64,000 nucleotides of DNA from Flagellimonas onchidii (GCF_004804315.1 NZ_SRXX01000013.1:1-64000); one strand, 5' to 3'. Shown: positions 50,830 through 61,224, counted from the stretch's first letter. Numbers and translations: made by a program. Notes: generated by a model from the letters alone, not told the origin.

Positions 50830-51857
50830 CATTTGAATATCAGTTTCGATATCCTATATTTCCCTGCCGCATAAGCCACGGAATCGTTTAAAAATCGGAT
50901 GGTGTAAAATCCTTCGTCACTAAGTTTCTTCCAATTTACCCCTTGGTTATTCGAGCAAGAAATTCCGGTAAAACCAACAGCTACAATAGTTTCTCCCTTG
51001 GATCCAGGAACAAACTGTACACAACTTTTATAGTTGGGCTCAGCTCCGTCTGCAATCAAATTCCATGTCTGACCACCATCCTGGGTTATTATTTTGTTTT
51101 TTTTGTTTGACGTAGGGTCGGTATAATCCCCACCAATAGCAAAACCCAAATTCTCATCATAAAAATCAAGGGAGTAAATACCCTCCGTCGGTTTATCCTT
51201 TATAATTGGGGTCCGGTTCACATTCCATGTTTTTCCCTTGTCCATGGAGGTATACACATTGCCTGAGGTGGTTCCTATCCAAACTTTGTCTCCCTTAATA
51301 GCAATATTGGTGTTACTTGCCGCAAAAGCCCCCTCGCCTTCTTCAGATTTTGGCAACTGGGAGCATGGCAATTTTCGCCAAGTTTTTCCACCATTCCTTG
51401 TAATAATGATGGATAGACACTCATCCATGGTATCACCAATGGCAATACCTTCCAAATCGTTCCAAAACTTCATGGAATCATAAAAAACGTCTTCCTCCTC
51501 CTCTTTATACACCAATTCCATTTTACCTGTATCCCCTGTTTTATACAACAAAGCTGGATTCGCTATCGATAGCATAAAAAAATCTGAACTCGTATGCGCT
51601 ACGGCCCTAAAAGCAGGTGTAATAGAATCATACTGCTGAATATTGCTCCTGACTCTATCGGTTCGTACATCAACGGTGCCATATATTCCATCACTTCCTG
51701 CAAACGCCAACGTATTGGAATCTAAAAATTCGATGGCCCGGATACTAACCGAGTCTTGGAAAACGGTCTCAATGGTTACCTGAGAAAATGAGACTGGTTT
51801 TTCTTTTGTAGAACATCCAATGAGCAATATTGCCACAAAAATCAAACTGTATTTCAT
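50829..51857 (-). CDS. lipoprotein with Ycf48/BNR-type beta-propeller
   Basis: The 342-residue protein has a lipobox (MKYSLIFVAILLIGC) and several BNR/Asp-box units with the pattern xxGGxTW: ITRNGGKTWRKLPC, SMDKGKTWNVNRTP, TQDGGQTWNLIADG and SNNQGVNWKKLSD. Repeats are spaced as in Ycf48-like or sialidase-like propellers. A catalytic sialidase set is not visible, so it is more likely a scaffold or sugar-binding propeller. It is divergent from the RsmB-like gene. Confidence 0.85.
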   Translation of the reverse strand: MKYSLIFVAILLIGCSTKEKPVSFSQVTIETVFQDSVSIRAIEFLDSNTLAFAGSDGIYGTVDVRTDRVRSNIQQYDSITPAFRAVAHTSSDFFMLSIANPALLYKTGDTGKMELVYKEEEEDVFYDSMKFWNDLEGIAIGDTMDECLSIIITRNGGKTWRKLPCSQLPKSEEGEGAFAASNTNIAIKGDKVWIGTTSGNVYTSMDKGKTWNVNRTPIIKDKPTEGIYSLDFYDENLGFAIGGDYTDPTSNKKNKIITQDGGQTWNLIADGAEPNYKSCVQFVPGSKGETIVAVGFTGISCSNNQGVNWKKLSDEGFYTIRFLNDSVAYAAGKYRISKLIFK

Positions 51858-51904
51858 TCATAAATAGCTTTGTCCAAATGTAACTGGATTCTTATTAGAA
51901 ACCA

Positions 51905-51912
51905 TACCTTTG
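51905..51912 (+). promoter_or_regulatory. candidate -7 box of the RsmB-like gene
   Basis: TACCTTTG fits the Bacteroidota TAnnTTTG box, 19 bases before the start codon at 51932. No convincing -33 element is seen. Confidence 0.4.
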
Positions 51913-51931
51913 CAATCCTAAAATTTGGGGG

Positions 51932-53143
51932 ATGCGTTTACACAGAAATCTTGTCTTTGCGGTCATTGATGCACTTCATCTCATTTTCAATGAAAAAGAA
52001 TATGCCGATAAGGTCATTGAAAAGGTGCTACGTTATGATAAACGCTGGGGTGCTCGGGACAGAGGTTTTATTGCAGAAACCACCTACGACATTGTACGTT
52101 GGAAACGACTGTATGCGGAAATTGCAGAGGTCGGTGAACCTTATACCAGACCTCATCTATTTCGCCTTTTTGCCGTGTGGTGCGTTCTTAGAGGAATCCG
52201 GATTCCGGATTGGAAGCAATTGGAAGGCACTCCGGAACGTAGAATAAAGGGAAAGTTCGATGAGCTTTCAAAGACTAGAAAACTTAGAGAGTCTATTCCC
52301 GACTGGATAGATGAATTGGGAGAAAAAGCCTTAGGAAATAAACTTTGGACTAAAGAAATAGGTGCTTTAAACAAACAAGCTGAGGTGATTCTTAGAGTCA
52401 ACACCCTTAAAACAACCAAGCAACAACTGCAAGCTATGCTTGCCAAAAGCGAAATTGAAACCGTCTCCATTGACGGATATCCTGAAGCTATAAAGTTGGT
52501 GGAGCGTAAAAATGTTTTTGTCACAGAAGCCTTTAAAAACGGTTTTTTCGAAGTCCAGGATGCTTCCTCTCAATTGGTAGCTCCATATTTGGATGTCAAA
52601 CCTGGCCAGCGTGTGGTAGATGCTTGTGCGGGCGCTGGAGGAAAGACACTTCATTTGGCCTCACAAATGGAAAACAAGGGACAACTTATCGCTTTGGATA
52701 TTTATGAGAGTAAATTGAAAAAGTTGAAAAAACGCACCCGAAGAAACGGTGTTCATAACGTGGAAACCCGTGTAATAGATTCCACCAAAGTCATAAAAAA
52801 ACTGCATAATAGCGCTGATAGATTGCTATTGGATGCCCCTTGCTCTGGTTTGGGTGTCATCCGAAGAAACCCAGATACCAAATGGAAGTTGGAACCCGAG
52901 TTTGTTGACAGAATTATGGGGGTTCAACAAGAGATTCTCCAAGATTACAGCAAAATCGTGAAAAAAGGAGGACAAATGGTCTATGCTACCTGCTCCATCC
53001 TACCGCAAGAAAATACAGAGCAAGTCGAATCTTTTCTCGAATCTGAAAATGGAAAAGCATTTGAATTGGTCAAAGAGCAAAATGTTTACGCCTCAAAAAG
53101 TGGTTATGATGGGTTTTATATGGCCCTTCTGAAAAAGCAATGA
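51932..53143 (+). CDS. RsmB/NOP-type rRNA m5C methyltransferase
   Basis: The 403-residue protein has an N-terminal NusB-like helical part (about 1-140) and a NOP2/Sun catalytic domain: VDACAGAGGKTLHLASQM, LLLDAPCSGLGVIRRNPDTK and MVYATCSILPQENTEQVE. The two Cys in APCS and ATCS are the catalytic pair of m5C methyltransferases. It methylates a cytosine in rRNA. Confidence 0.92.
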   Translation: MRLHRNLVFAVIDALHLIFNEKEYADKVIEKVLRYDKRWGARDRGFIAETTYDIVRWKRLYAEIAEVGEPYTRPHLFRLFAVWCVLRGIRIPDWKQLEGTPERRIKGKFDELSKTRKLRESIPDWIDELGEKALGNKLWTKEIGALNKQAEVILRVNTLKTTKQQLQAMLAKSEIETVSIDGYPEAIKLVERKNVFVTEAFKNGFFEVQDASSQLVAPYLDVKPGQRVVDACAGAGGKTLHLASQMENKGQLIALDIYESKLKKLKKRTRRNGVHNVETRVIDSTKVIKKLHNSADRLLLDAPCSGLGVIRRNPDTKWKLEPEFVDRIMGVQQEILQDYSKIVKKGGQMVYATCSILPQENTEQVESFLESENGKAFELVKEQNVYASKSGYDGFYMALLKKQ

Positions 53144-53325
53144 AACAATTATCAATTAACAATGGACAATTGATCAGCACCTATTTGCTGATTGAACATT
53201 GCTAATTGAACATTGACCCAAAGCTATCAACATTTATCGTTAAAAACTGTTTGCTTCTCTAGAATAAAATCGCGTATAAAAGCGTAAATTTGCATTTTCT
53301 TAATCCGTTCAACAATAAGGCTGAT

Positions 53326-56300
53326 ATGATTCATTTCTTTGGGGACGTGGCAACTAAGGTATTTGCCGTCCAAACCACTCAAGAAATTGCACCTCAAGAC
53401 ATTACAAAATTGACATGGTTGTTCGGCAACCAACCTAAGATAAACTCGGCGTCTCTTGACGCCTTTTTTATTGGGCCCCGAGCTGCTATGATAACTCCTT
53501 GGAGTACCAACGCCACCGAAATAACTCAAAATATGGGTGTTCAAGGAATTCTTCGGATTGAGGAATTTCATGCGGCGGATGCAGAGCGTTCGGAGTATGA
53601 TCCCATGCTTTTCCAAAAATACAAGGAATTAAATCAAGATATCTTTACCATCGATATCGAGCCGCAACCTATTTTGGAAATTGAGGACATCAATGCCTAT
53701 AACCAACAAGAAGGTCTGGCGCTTAGCGATGACGAAGTTGCATATTTAGAAAATCTTTCAGAAAAGTTAGGCAGGAAGTTAACGGATTCCGAGGTTTTTG
53801 GATTTAGTCAGGTCAACTCGGAACACTGCCGCCATAAAATTTTCAATGGTACGTTTGTCATTGATGGGGAAGAAAAACCATCCTCCCTTTTTAAACTCAT
53901 TAAAAAAACATCGGAAGAGCATCCGAATGATATCGTTTCTGCCTATAAAGACAATGTCGCTTTTATAAAAGGCCCAAAAGCCATTCAGTTTGCACCCAAA
54001 AGCGCCGATAAGCCAGATTTTTATGAAGAAACTGAATTTGACTCAGTGCTTTCACTAAAAGCAGAAACCCATAATTTCCCAACAACCGTAGAACCCTTTA
54101 ATGGGGCTGCGACAGGTTCAGGAGGAGAAATCAGAGATAGGTTAGCCGGAGGAAAAGGTTCATTGCCACTAGCAGGAACAGCCGTTTACATGACTTCGTA
54201 TTCTCGATTGGAGGAAAATCGACCTTGGGAAAAAGACATGCAAGAACGGGATTGGTTGTACCAAACTCCTATGGATATTCTGATCAAAGCATCCAATGGA
54301 GCTTCCGATTTTGGAAATAAATTTGGACAACCCTTGATTTCTGGTTCAGTGCTCACTTTCGAACATAAAGAAGATGCTCGAAAACTAGGTTTTGACAAGG
54401 TTATAATGATGGCAGGTGGCATAGGTTACGGCAAAGCTGATCAAGCCTTAAAAGATACTCCCCAAAAAGGGGACAAAGTTGTAATCCTAGGTGGTGACAA
54501 CTATCGCATTGGAATGGGCGGTGCTGCCGTTTCCAGTGCCGATACAGGTGAATTTAGTTCTGCCATAGAACTCAATGCCGTGCAGCGCTCCAATCCTGAA
54601 ATGCAAAAAAGAGCGTCCAATGCAATTCGTGGATTAGTGGAAAGTCACGACAATCCTATTGTGTCCATTCATGACCACGGTGCTGGGGGACACCTCAACT
54701 GCTTATCTGAATTGGTAGAGGAAATAGGTGGTGTTATTAACACTGACAAACTTCCGATTGGAGACCCAACACTTTCTGCCAAGGAACTTATCGGTAACGA
54801 ATCCCAAGAACGAATGGGATTGGTCATTGGAGATCAAGACATGGAGCTACTCGACCGAATCGCTTCCCGTGAACGCTCTCCTATGTATGATGTAGGAACG
54901 GTTACAGGTGACCACCGATTTACCTTCGCTTCTAAAAAAACAGGTGAAAAACCGATGGATTTGGAACTATCTGATATGTTCGGCAGTTCTCCCAAAACTA
55001 TCATGCAAGACACATCACTAGATAGAACATATAATGCTCCAACATATGCTTTAGAGCATTTCCATGATTATCTGGAACAGGTTTTACAACTGGAGGCCGT
55101 TGCTTGTAAGGATTGGTTGACCAACAAAGTTGACCGCTGTGTGGGTGGACACGTGGCCAAACAACAATGTGCAGGTCCATTACAACTTCCGTTGAACAAC
55201 TGTGGTGTCATGGCGTTGGATTTTAAAGGAAAGGAAGGTATCGCAACCAGCATCGGCCACTCCCCTATTTCCGCTTTGATAGACCCAACTGCTGGAAGTA
55301 GAAACAGTATTACGGAAGCGTTGACGAACATTGTTTGGGCACCCCTTAGAGATGGATTACAGTCCATTTCCCTTTCCGCCAACTGGATGTGGCCCTGTAG
55401 AAATGAAGGAGAAGATGCCCGACTTTACGAAGCGGTAGAAGCCGTTTCCGACTTTGCCATTGCTTTGGGAATCAATGTACCTACCGGAAAGGATTCACTT
55501 TCCATGAAGCAGAAATATAAAGATGGAGATGTCCTTTCACCTGGAACAGTCATTATTTCGTCTGCAGGGAACTGTGACGATATTACCAAGGTAGTTGAAC
55601 CGGTTTTGCAAAAAAACGGTGGGGATATTTATTATATAAATATGTCCCAGAATGACTTTAAGCTTGGAGGTTCCTCTTTTGCTCAAATCCTTAATACCGT
55701 GGGTAATGAAGCTCCAACCGTTAAGGACGCCAAATACGTCAAATTAGTTTTCAATACACTTCAGGAGCTCATTAAAAATGACTTGATACTTGCTGGACAT
55801 GATGTGGCCTCAGGCGGATTGATTACCACTTTGTTGGAAATGTGCTTTGCCGATATTGATTTGGGAGCGAATCTCGATTTATCGGATCTTGGAGAAAATG
55901 ATATCATTAAACTCTTGTTTTCGGAAAATTGCGGATTGGTTTTCCAAGCTAAGAATGATTCTGTAGAGAAAGTGCTCCTAGAGGCAGGAGTAGATTGCAA
56001 GAAGATTGGTGCAGTTAACTCAGAAGCCACCTTAAATATCAAAAACAACGGTATTGAAATAGGTTTGAATGTAGCATCGTTGCGTGACACCTGGTTCAAG
56101 ACTTCTTACTTGCTCGATGACAAACAGACTGCCAATGGTCTTGCCAAAGACAGATATGAAAACTATAAGAATCAACCTTTAACCTATCAGTTTCCTAAAA
56201 ATTTCAACGGTTCCCTAGCTCCTCGTATACAAACCGAGGATGAACGCCCCAAGGCGGCCATTCTAAGGGAAAAAGGAAGTAACTCCGAGCGTGAAATGGC

Positions 56301-56994
56301 CAATGCTATGTACCTAGCCGGTTTTGATGTCAAAGACGTCCACATGACCGATTTGATTTCGGGCCGAGAAACTTTGGAAGACATCCAATTTTTGGGTGCC
56401 GTAGGTGGTTTTTCCAATTCCGATGTGCTAGGGAGTGCCAAAGGTTGGGCCGGAGCCATTAAATACAATGAAAAGGCCAATAAAGTCATCAAGAACTTTT
56501 TTGAAAGACCCGATACCCTTTCCGTTGGTATCTGCAATGGATGTCAATTGTTCATGGAATTGGATTTGATCAACCCTGACCATGATACCCACGGAAGAAT
56601 GACCTACAATGATTCTGGTAAGCACGAAAGCAATTTTACTTCGGTAAAAATTCAAGAAAACAACTCTGTTATGCTTTCCTCGCTTGCTGGAACAACTTTA
56701 GGTGTTTGGATTTCTCATGGGGAGGGGAAATTCAGTTTACCACACGCCGAGGAAAACTATGATATTGTTGCCAAATATGGTTACGATACCTATCCCACAA
56801 ATCCGAATGGAAGTGATTTCAATACAGCCATGCTATGCGATAAAACAGGTAGGCATTTGGTCACCATGCCCCATATTGAAAGGTCCACCTTTCCATGGAA
56901 TTGGGCACACTATCCAAAGGATAGAAATGATGTAGTTTCTCCCTGGCTACAGGCCTTTGTCAACGCAAAAGAGTGGATATTGAACAATAAATAG
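53326..56994 (+). CDS. purL: phosphoribosylformylglycinamidine synthase
   Basis: From ATG 53326 (MIHFFGDVATKVFAVQTTQE) the protein has 1222 residues, the size of the long single-chain PurL. It contains the synthase core (LSLKAETHNFPTTVEPFNGA; GGGIGYGKA region; VSIHDHGAGGHLNCLSELVE) and a C-terminal glutaminase domain with SVGICNGCQLF (catalytic Cys). It makes FGAM in purine synthesis. A TAAATTTG box at 53285-53292 puts transcription after the upstream TTG codon, so the ATG is the start. Confidence 0.96.
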   Translation: MIHFFGDVATKVFAVQTTQEIAPQDITKLTWLFGNQPKINSASLDAFFIGPRAAMITPWSTNATEITQNMGVQGILRIEEFHAADAERSEYDPMLFQKYKELNQDIFTIDIEPQPILEIEDINAYNQQEGLALSDDEVAYLENLSEKLGRKLTDSEVFGFSQVNSEHCRHKIFNGTFVIDGEEKPSSLFKLIKKTSEEHPNDIVSAYKDNVAFIKGPKAIQFAPKSADKPDFYEETEFDSVLSLKAETHNFPTTVEPFNGAATGSGGEIRDRLAGGKGSLPLAGTAVYMTSYSRLEENRPWEKDMQERDWLYQTPMDILIKASNGASDFGNKFGQPLISGSVLTFEHKEDARKLGFDKVIMMAGGIGYGKADQALKDTPQKGDKVVILGGDNYRIGMGGAAVSSADTGEFSSAIELNAVQRSNPEMQKRASNAIRGLVESHDNPIVSIHDHGAGGHLNCLSELVEEIGGVINTDKLPIGDPTLSAKELIGNESQERMGLVIGDQDMELLDRIASRERSPMYDVGTVTGDHRFTFASKKTGEKPMDLELSDMFGSSPKTIMQDTSLDRTYNAPTYALEHFHDYLEQVLQLEAVACKDWLTNKVDRCVGGHVAKQQCAGPLQLPLNNCGVMALDFKGKEGIATSIGHSPISALIDPTAGSRNSITEALTNIVWAPLRDGLQSISLSANWMWPCRNEGEDARLYEAVEAVSDFAIALGINVPTGKDSLSMKQKYKDGDVLSPGTVIISSAGNCDDITKVVEPVLQKNGGDIYYINMSQNDFKLGGSSFAQILNTVGNEAPTVKDAKYVKLVFNTLQELIKNDLILAGHDVASGGLITTLLEMCFADIDLGANLDLSDLGENDIIKLLFSENCGLVFQAKNDSVEKVLLEAGVDCKKIGAVNSEATLNIKNNGIEIGLNVASLRDTWFKTSYLLDDKQTANGLAKDRYENYKNQPLTYQFPKNFNGSLAPRIQTEDERPKAAILREKGSNSEREMANAMYLAGFDVKDVHMTDLISGRETLEDIQFLGAVGGFSNSDVLGSAKGWAGAIKYNEKANKVIKNFFERPDTLSVGICNGCQLFMELDLINPDHDTHGRMTYNDSGKHESNFTSVKIQENNSVMLSSLAGTTLGVWISHGEGKFSLPHAEENYDIVAKYGYDTYPTNPNGSDFNTAMLCDKTGRHLVTMPHIERSTFPWNWAHYPKDRNDVVSPWLQAFVNAKEWILNNK

Positions 56995-57040
56995 CTATTT
57001 TTAAGGACTAAAAGTCATTTGAAAAACTAAACACCAAAAA

Positions 57041-58690
57041 ATGAACATCAAAAATCTATTGGCAAAGGCAAGCTTGCTTTCTTGTGCTTTTTCTTTGCTT
57101 TTTACCGCAGGGTGTGTACGTAAACATAGAAGCTTTACAGCAGAAGAAATCAATATTCTACCCCAGCCTAACGAGATAACTTTGGCCGAAAATTCATTCG
57201 GTTTAAGTGATGGTATGGAACTCACCTATGCTGATGAACAAGCTAAAGAAGTTGCCACTACCCTCGCCGAGGCTCTGACCAAAGAAACAGACCTTGAATT
57301 TTCTACCGCCGGTGGAAACGATGGAGATATCGCTTTTATACTTGCTCCCGATTTAGGAAAAGAATCCTATAATTTGGAGGTTTCACCTAAAGGAATCACA
57401 ATAAGTGCAAGCACATCAGCTGGATTCTTCTATGGAGCAGAAACTTTAAAACAATTACTTACGAAGGATTCTGACGAATCACCATGGCTTATCCCCGCTT
57501 TGACCATTAAAGATGCTCCTAGGTTTGGATGGAGAGCTTATATGCTGGATGAATCCCGTTACTTTCATGGAGCAGACTACGTAAAGATGGTATTGGACCA
57601 AATGGCTTCCCTTAAAATGAACGTTTTTCACTGGCATCTAACCGATGATGCTGGTTGGAGGATTGAAATCAAAAAATATCCCAAGCTAACAGAGGTTGGG
57701 GCCTTCAGAAAAGATTCCCAGATATCCAACGGTAAAATGTGGAAGAGCAACGACTATTCTGGAGTGCCACATGGCGGTTTTTACACCCAAGAAGAAATTA
57801 AGGAGTTAGTGGCCTATGCCGCCAAAAGGAACATTACAATCATTCCTGAGTTTGAAATCCCCGGACATAGTAGCGCTGCCATTGCCGCTTATACTTGGTT
57901 GGGCACAGCGGGCAAGGATATAGACCCTCCTATCAAATTTGGACGTCATTATGACAACTACGATGTAACCAGTCCCAAAGTGGAACAATTTGTAAAAGAT
58001 GTACTGTTGGAGCTTTTTGAGCTGTTCCCTTCAGAGGTTATCCACATTGGTGGTGATGAGGTAGGTTACCAAGTATGGGAAGACAGTAAGCACGTTCAAG
58101 AATACATGAAAGCCAATGGAATCAACACACCTGCGGATTTACAAATCATGTTCACCAACAAAATATCCAAATTCATTGAGCAAAATGGACGTAGGATGAT
58201 GGGTTGGAATGAAATTATGGGAAAAAACATTCACGGCGATTTCTCAGAAAAGAAAATGGACAAGGAGGCGGAAACAGCACTAGCTAAAAATGTGGTGGTC
58301 CATTTTTGGAAAGGAGACTTAAACCTTGCCACTGAAGCCGCTCAAAAAGGGTATGGCATTGTGAACTCCCTGCATAGCAATACGTATCTCGATTACAACT
58401 ATAAAAGTATACCTCTAGAAAAAGCCTATGACTTTGATCCCATTCCGGAAGGCCTTGAACCTCAATACCACGAAAATATTTATGGTTTGGGTTGTCAAAT
58501 GTGGAGCGAATGGACTCCGACCAACAAGGATGTTGAATACCAAACTTTTCCCAGAATTGCCGCTTACGCTGAAGTCGGTTGGACCCAACCCGACCAAAAG
58601 GACTACGAGGCATTTAAAAAGGTTTTAAAAATCAAACAACAAGAATGGGATGCTCTTGGCATCAATTACGCCAAAGTTTTGGTGGAATAG
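57041..58690 (+). CDS. GH20 beta-N-acetylhexosaminidase, lipoprotein
   Basis: The 549-residue protein has a lipobox TAGC (Cys25), a GH20 N-terminal domain and the catalytic domain with FHWHLTDDAGWRIEIKKYP, IIPEFEIPGHSSAAIAAY and VIHIGGDEVGY (Asp339 and Glu340 catalytic pair). It removes terminal GlcNAc or GalNAc, for example from chitin or peptidoglycan fragments. It is anchored in the envelope. A terminator follows at 58733. Confidence 0.93.
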   Translation: MNIKNLLAKASLLSCAFSLLFTAGCVRKHRSFTAEEINILPQPNEITLAENSFGLSDGMELTYADEQAKEVATTLAEALTKETDLEFSTAGGNDGDIAFILAPDLGKESYNLEVSPKGITISASTSAGFFYGAETLKQLLTKDSDESPWLIPALTIKDAPRFGWRAYMLDESRYFHGADYVKMVLDQMASLKMNVFHWHLTDDAGWRIEIKKYPKLTEVGAFRKDSQISNGKMWKSNDYSGVPHGGFYTQEEIKELVAYAAKRNITIIPEFEIPGHSSAAIAAYTWLGTAGKDIDPPIKFGRHYDNYDVTSPKVEQFVKDVLLELFELFPSEVIHIGGDEVGYQVWEDSKHVQEYMKANGINTPADLQIMFTNKISKFIEQNGRRMMGWNEIMGKNIHGDFSEKKMDKEAETALAKNVVVHFWKGDLNLATEAAQKGYGIVNSLHSNTYLDYNYKSIPLEKAYDFDPIPEGLEPQYHENIYGLGCQMWSEWTPTNKDVEYQTFPRIAAYAEVGWTQPDQKDYEAFKKVLKIKQQEWDALGINYAKVLVE

Positions 58691-58732
58691 CATTTTGCTC
58701 CCATTTAAGTTTATTTGAATATCAACCAAGTG

Positions 58733-58758
58733 GGCCTTCAAATTGAAGGCCTTTTTTT
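58733..58758 (+). terminator. rho-independent terminator after the GH20 gene
   Basis: GGCCTTCAA (58733-58742) pairs with TTGAAGGCC (58743-58751), followed by T7. Confidence 0.9.
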
Positions 58759-58866
58759 ATCCCTTAAAATTGAGTGGTTTGCAAACAAAGCGGTCTGGAA
58801 TTGAATTTTCCATTTTAAAATCCCGCTTCCTTTCCCTATTTTGCAATTACTTTACAGAAACTTACT

Positions 58867-60636
58867 ATGCAAAAGGTTACCCGATTATTTGATTTTCCAT
58901 ACTATCAATTGGAAAAAAATCCGCTTGAGAAAGCCCTGGTTACTAAATATGATGGAAAATGGGAAGCTACTTCGACCCAAAAATTTATAGATCGAGCCAA
59001 TGCTTTAAGCAGAGGACTGCTGCGTTTAGGGGTGAAGCCCAATGATAAGATTGCCGTGATATCAAGCACCAACAGAACAGAGTGGTGTATTTGTGATATA
59101 GGCATACTTCAGGTCGGCGCACAAAACGTCCCCATTTACCCCACTATATCAAAAGATGATTATGAATATGTACTAAACCATTCGGAAGCCACCTATTGTT
59201 TTGTTTCAGATGAAGAGGTTTTGCAAAAAATACTTGCCATAAGCGGAAAAGTAAAGAAGTTAAAGGACGTTTATTCATTTGACAGGCTTTCTAATTGCAA
59301 TCACTGGACGGAGGTATTGGAAAAGGGAGAAGACACCTCTAATCAGGAAGAATTAGAAGAGAAAAAGGCAAATGTAAAACCTGAAGATTTAGCGACTTTG
59401 ATTTACACTTCAGGGACCACTGGAAGACCGAAAGGAGTAATGCTCTCCCATGACAATATTGTATCCAACGCACTCTCTGCTCAGCAAAGAATACCTTTAG
59501 GGCCTGGAGATATCGCATTAAGTTTTCTCCCGCTTTGCCACATCTTTGAACGCACTTTTTCTTATGTGGGTCAATATTTAGGTCTTGAAATCCACTTTGC
59601 AGAAGGTTTGGACAAAATCAGTGATAATATCAAAGAGGTACACCCCGATTTTATGACCGTTGTGCCCAGATTGGTTGAAAAAGTATTCGATGCCATCATT
59701 GCCAAAGGAAGTGCTTTAACCGGAATTAAAAAGAAGCTCTTCTTTTGGGCTGTTGAACTAGGTCTCAAATTTGAGCCCTACGGAAAGAATGGATGGTGGT
59801 ACGAAAAGAAATTAGGTCTTGCCCGAAAATTGATTTTCAGCAAATGGAAAGAAGCCCTTGGGGGTAATCTCCAATTTATGGCGTCTGGTAGTGCTGCTTT
59901 GCAACCAAGACTTGGCCACGTTTTTGGTGCTTCAGGAATGCCCATTATGGAATGTTATGGCCTAACCGAAACTTCACCCGGAGTTTCTGTAAGTCAAATT
60001 GAAAATAATGGTTGGAAAATTGGTAAAGTGGGCAGGGTAATGGATGGTGTTGAAGTGAAGATTGCCCAGGATGGTGAAATTTTATGTAAAGGTCCCAATA
60101 TAATGATGGGCTACTACAAGGACCCTGAGAAAACTGCCGAGGTTATAAAAGATGGATACTTCCATACCGGTGATATCGGAGAAATAGATGAAGATGGCTT
60201 TTTAATGATTACGGATCGGAAAAAGGAAATGTTCAAAACCTCCGGCGGCAAGTACGTTGCACCCCAGCTTTTGGAGAATAAACTTAAACAATCCCGATTT
60301 GTGGAACAGGTGATGGTTGTGGGAGAAGGAGAGAAAATGCCGGCAGCACTGATTCAGCCTAATTTTGAATTTTTGTACGAATGGGCTAATCGACACAACA
60401 TCACCCTAAGTGAGAACTCAGATATTATATTAAACGAAAAGGTGATTTCCAGAATCCAAGATGAAATTGATGTGGCCAACGAGGATTTTGCCAAATGGGA
60501 AAAAGTAAAACAATTTAGACTTACACCTGATGTTTGGAGTATAGATGATGGTCACATGACCCCTACAATGAAACTTCGTCGAAAAATCATAAAAGAAAAG
60601 TATATAGACCTCTACAATGGCATATATGGTCATTGA
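58867..60636 (+). CDS. long-chain acyl-CoA synthetase (FadD-like AMP-binding enzyme)
   Basis: The 589-residue protein has the AMP-binding motif LIYTSGTTGRPKGVMLSHDN, the motif MECYGLTETSPGVSVS, HTGDIGEIDEDGFLMITDRK and the adenylation/thiolation Lys region MFKTSGGKYVAP. It activates fatty acids to acyl-CoA. The beta-oxidation genes follow downstream after a terminator, so supply to that pathway is likely. Confidence 0.93.
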   Translation: MQKVTRLFDFPYYQLEKNPLEKALVTKYDGKWEATSTQKFIDRANALSRGLLRLGVKPNDKIAVISSTNRTEWCICDIGILQVGAQNVPIYPTISKDDYEYVLNHSEATYCFVSDEEVLQKILAISGKVKKLKDVYSFDRLSNCNHWTEVLEKGEDTSNQEELEEKKANVKPEDLATLIYTSGTTGRPKGVMLSHDNIVSNALSAQQRIPLGPGDIALSFLPLCHIFERTFSYVGQYLGLEIHFAEGLDKISDNIKEVHPDFMTVVPRLVEKVFDAIIAKGSALTGIKKKLFFWAVELGLKFEPYGKNGWWYEKKLGLARKLIFSKWKEALGGNLQFMASGSAALQPRLGHVFGASGMPIMECYGLTETSPGVSVSQIENNGWKIGKVGRVMDGVEVKIAQDGEILCKGPNIMMGYYKDPEKTAEVIKDGYFHTGDIGEIDEDGFLMITDRKKEMFKTSGGKYVAPQLLENKLKQSRFVEQVMVVGEGEKMPAALIQPNFEFLYEWANRHNITLSENSDIILNEKVISRIQDEIDVANEDFAKWEKVKQFRLTPDVWSIDDGHMTPTMKLRRKIIKEKYIDLYNGIYGH

Positions 60637-60667
60637 TAGAATAAACTAATTTTCCAACCTAATTTTT

Positions 60668-60702
60668 GAAGGTTCAAATTAATTTTTGAGCCTTCTTTTT
60701 TT
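60668..60702 (+). terminator. rho-independent terminator after the acyl-CoA synthetase gene
   Basis: GAAGGTTCAAA (60668-60678) pairs with TTTGAGCCTTC (60685-60695), with one mismatch, followed by T8. It separates the synthetase gene from the MarR-led operon. Confidence 0.85.
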
Positions 60703-60720
60703 ATCTACCAGAATTATTAT

Positions 60721-60746
60721 AATTTATTATGCATGCATAATAAATT
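60721..60746. promoter_or_regulatory. 26-bp perfect palindrome, probable operator of the MarR operon
   Basis: The half AATTTATTATGCA at 60721-60733 is mirrored exactly by TGCATAATAAATT at 60734-60746. A -7-like TATATTTG follows at 60751-60758, so bound protein would cover the promoter. MarR-family repressors bind such palindromes and usually repress themselves and linked genes. It lies 31 bases before the MarR start codon. Confidence 0.75.
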
Positions 60747-60777
60747 TTTGTATATTTGGGCACACCAAACCAGATTT

Positions 60778-61224
60778 ATGAAAGAGTTGACCATTGATTA
60801 TGCGCTAAGGGCTACATGGCAGGCCGTAAGTAAGATGTACAACGAAGAAGCTAAGCATTACGGACTTACAATGGCCATTGGTTTTACGCTCTTGAGCATT
60901 GATCCCAAAAAAGGAACTCCCAGTACTGCATTAGGCCCCAAAATGGGAATGGAAGCAACAAGTTTATCCCGAATTCTAAAGAATATTGAGGAAAGAGGTT
61001 ACATCCAACGAAAACCAAACCCAAAAGATGGGCGGGGCGTGTTGATTCATTTGACTGCTTTGGGTCTAGAAAAAAGAAAAGATTCCAAAGATGTGGTGTT
61101 GCGTTTTAATGAAGTGGTACGAGAGAATGTTACAGAAGATGATTTAGTCGGTTTTTTTAAAACCGCTGAAATCATCAACAAACTTATAATTGAAAAGAAA
61201 ATATATACAAGAACAACTAATTAA
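60778..61224 (+). CDS. MarR-family transcription regulator
   Basis: Start at 60778 (MKELTIDYALRATWQAVSKM) gives 148 residues; the earlier ATG at 60733 is inside the palindrome. The winged helix is ALGPKMGMEATSLSRILKNI and IEERGYIQRKPNPKDGRGVL (about 58-97). It is probably the repressor of the following beta-oxidation genes, sensing fatty acids or acyl-CoA; this is inferred from the operon. Confidence 0.9.
   Translation: MKELTIDYALRATWQAVSKMYNEEAKHYGLTMAIGFTLLSIDPKKGTPSTALGPKMGMEATSLSRILKNIEERGYIQRKPNPKDGRGVLIHLTALGLEKRKDSKDVVLRFNEVVRENVTEDDLVGFFKTAEIINKLIIEKKIYTRTTN

Noticed and set aside
53150..53215. Small tandem repeats (ATTGAACATTG) before purL as a regulatory array
   Set aside because: Two imperfect copies in an AT-rich gap are weak evidence and no symmetry or promoter relation is evident.
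60733..60777. Upstream start of the MarR gene
   Set aside because: The ATG at 60733 is inside the perfect palindrome and before the likely transcription start; the ATG at 60778 begins the conserved protein.
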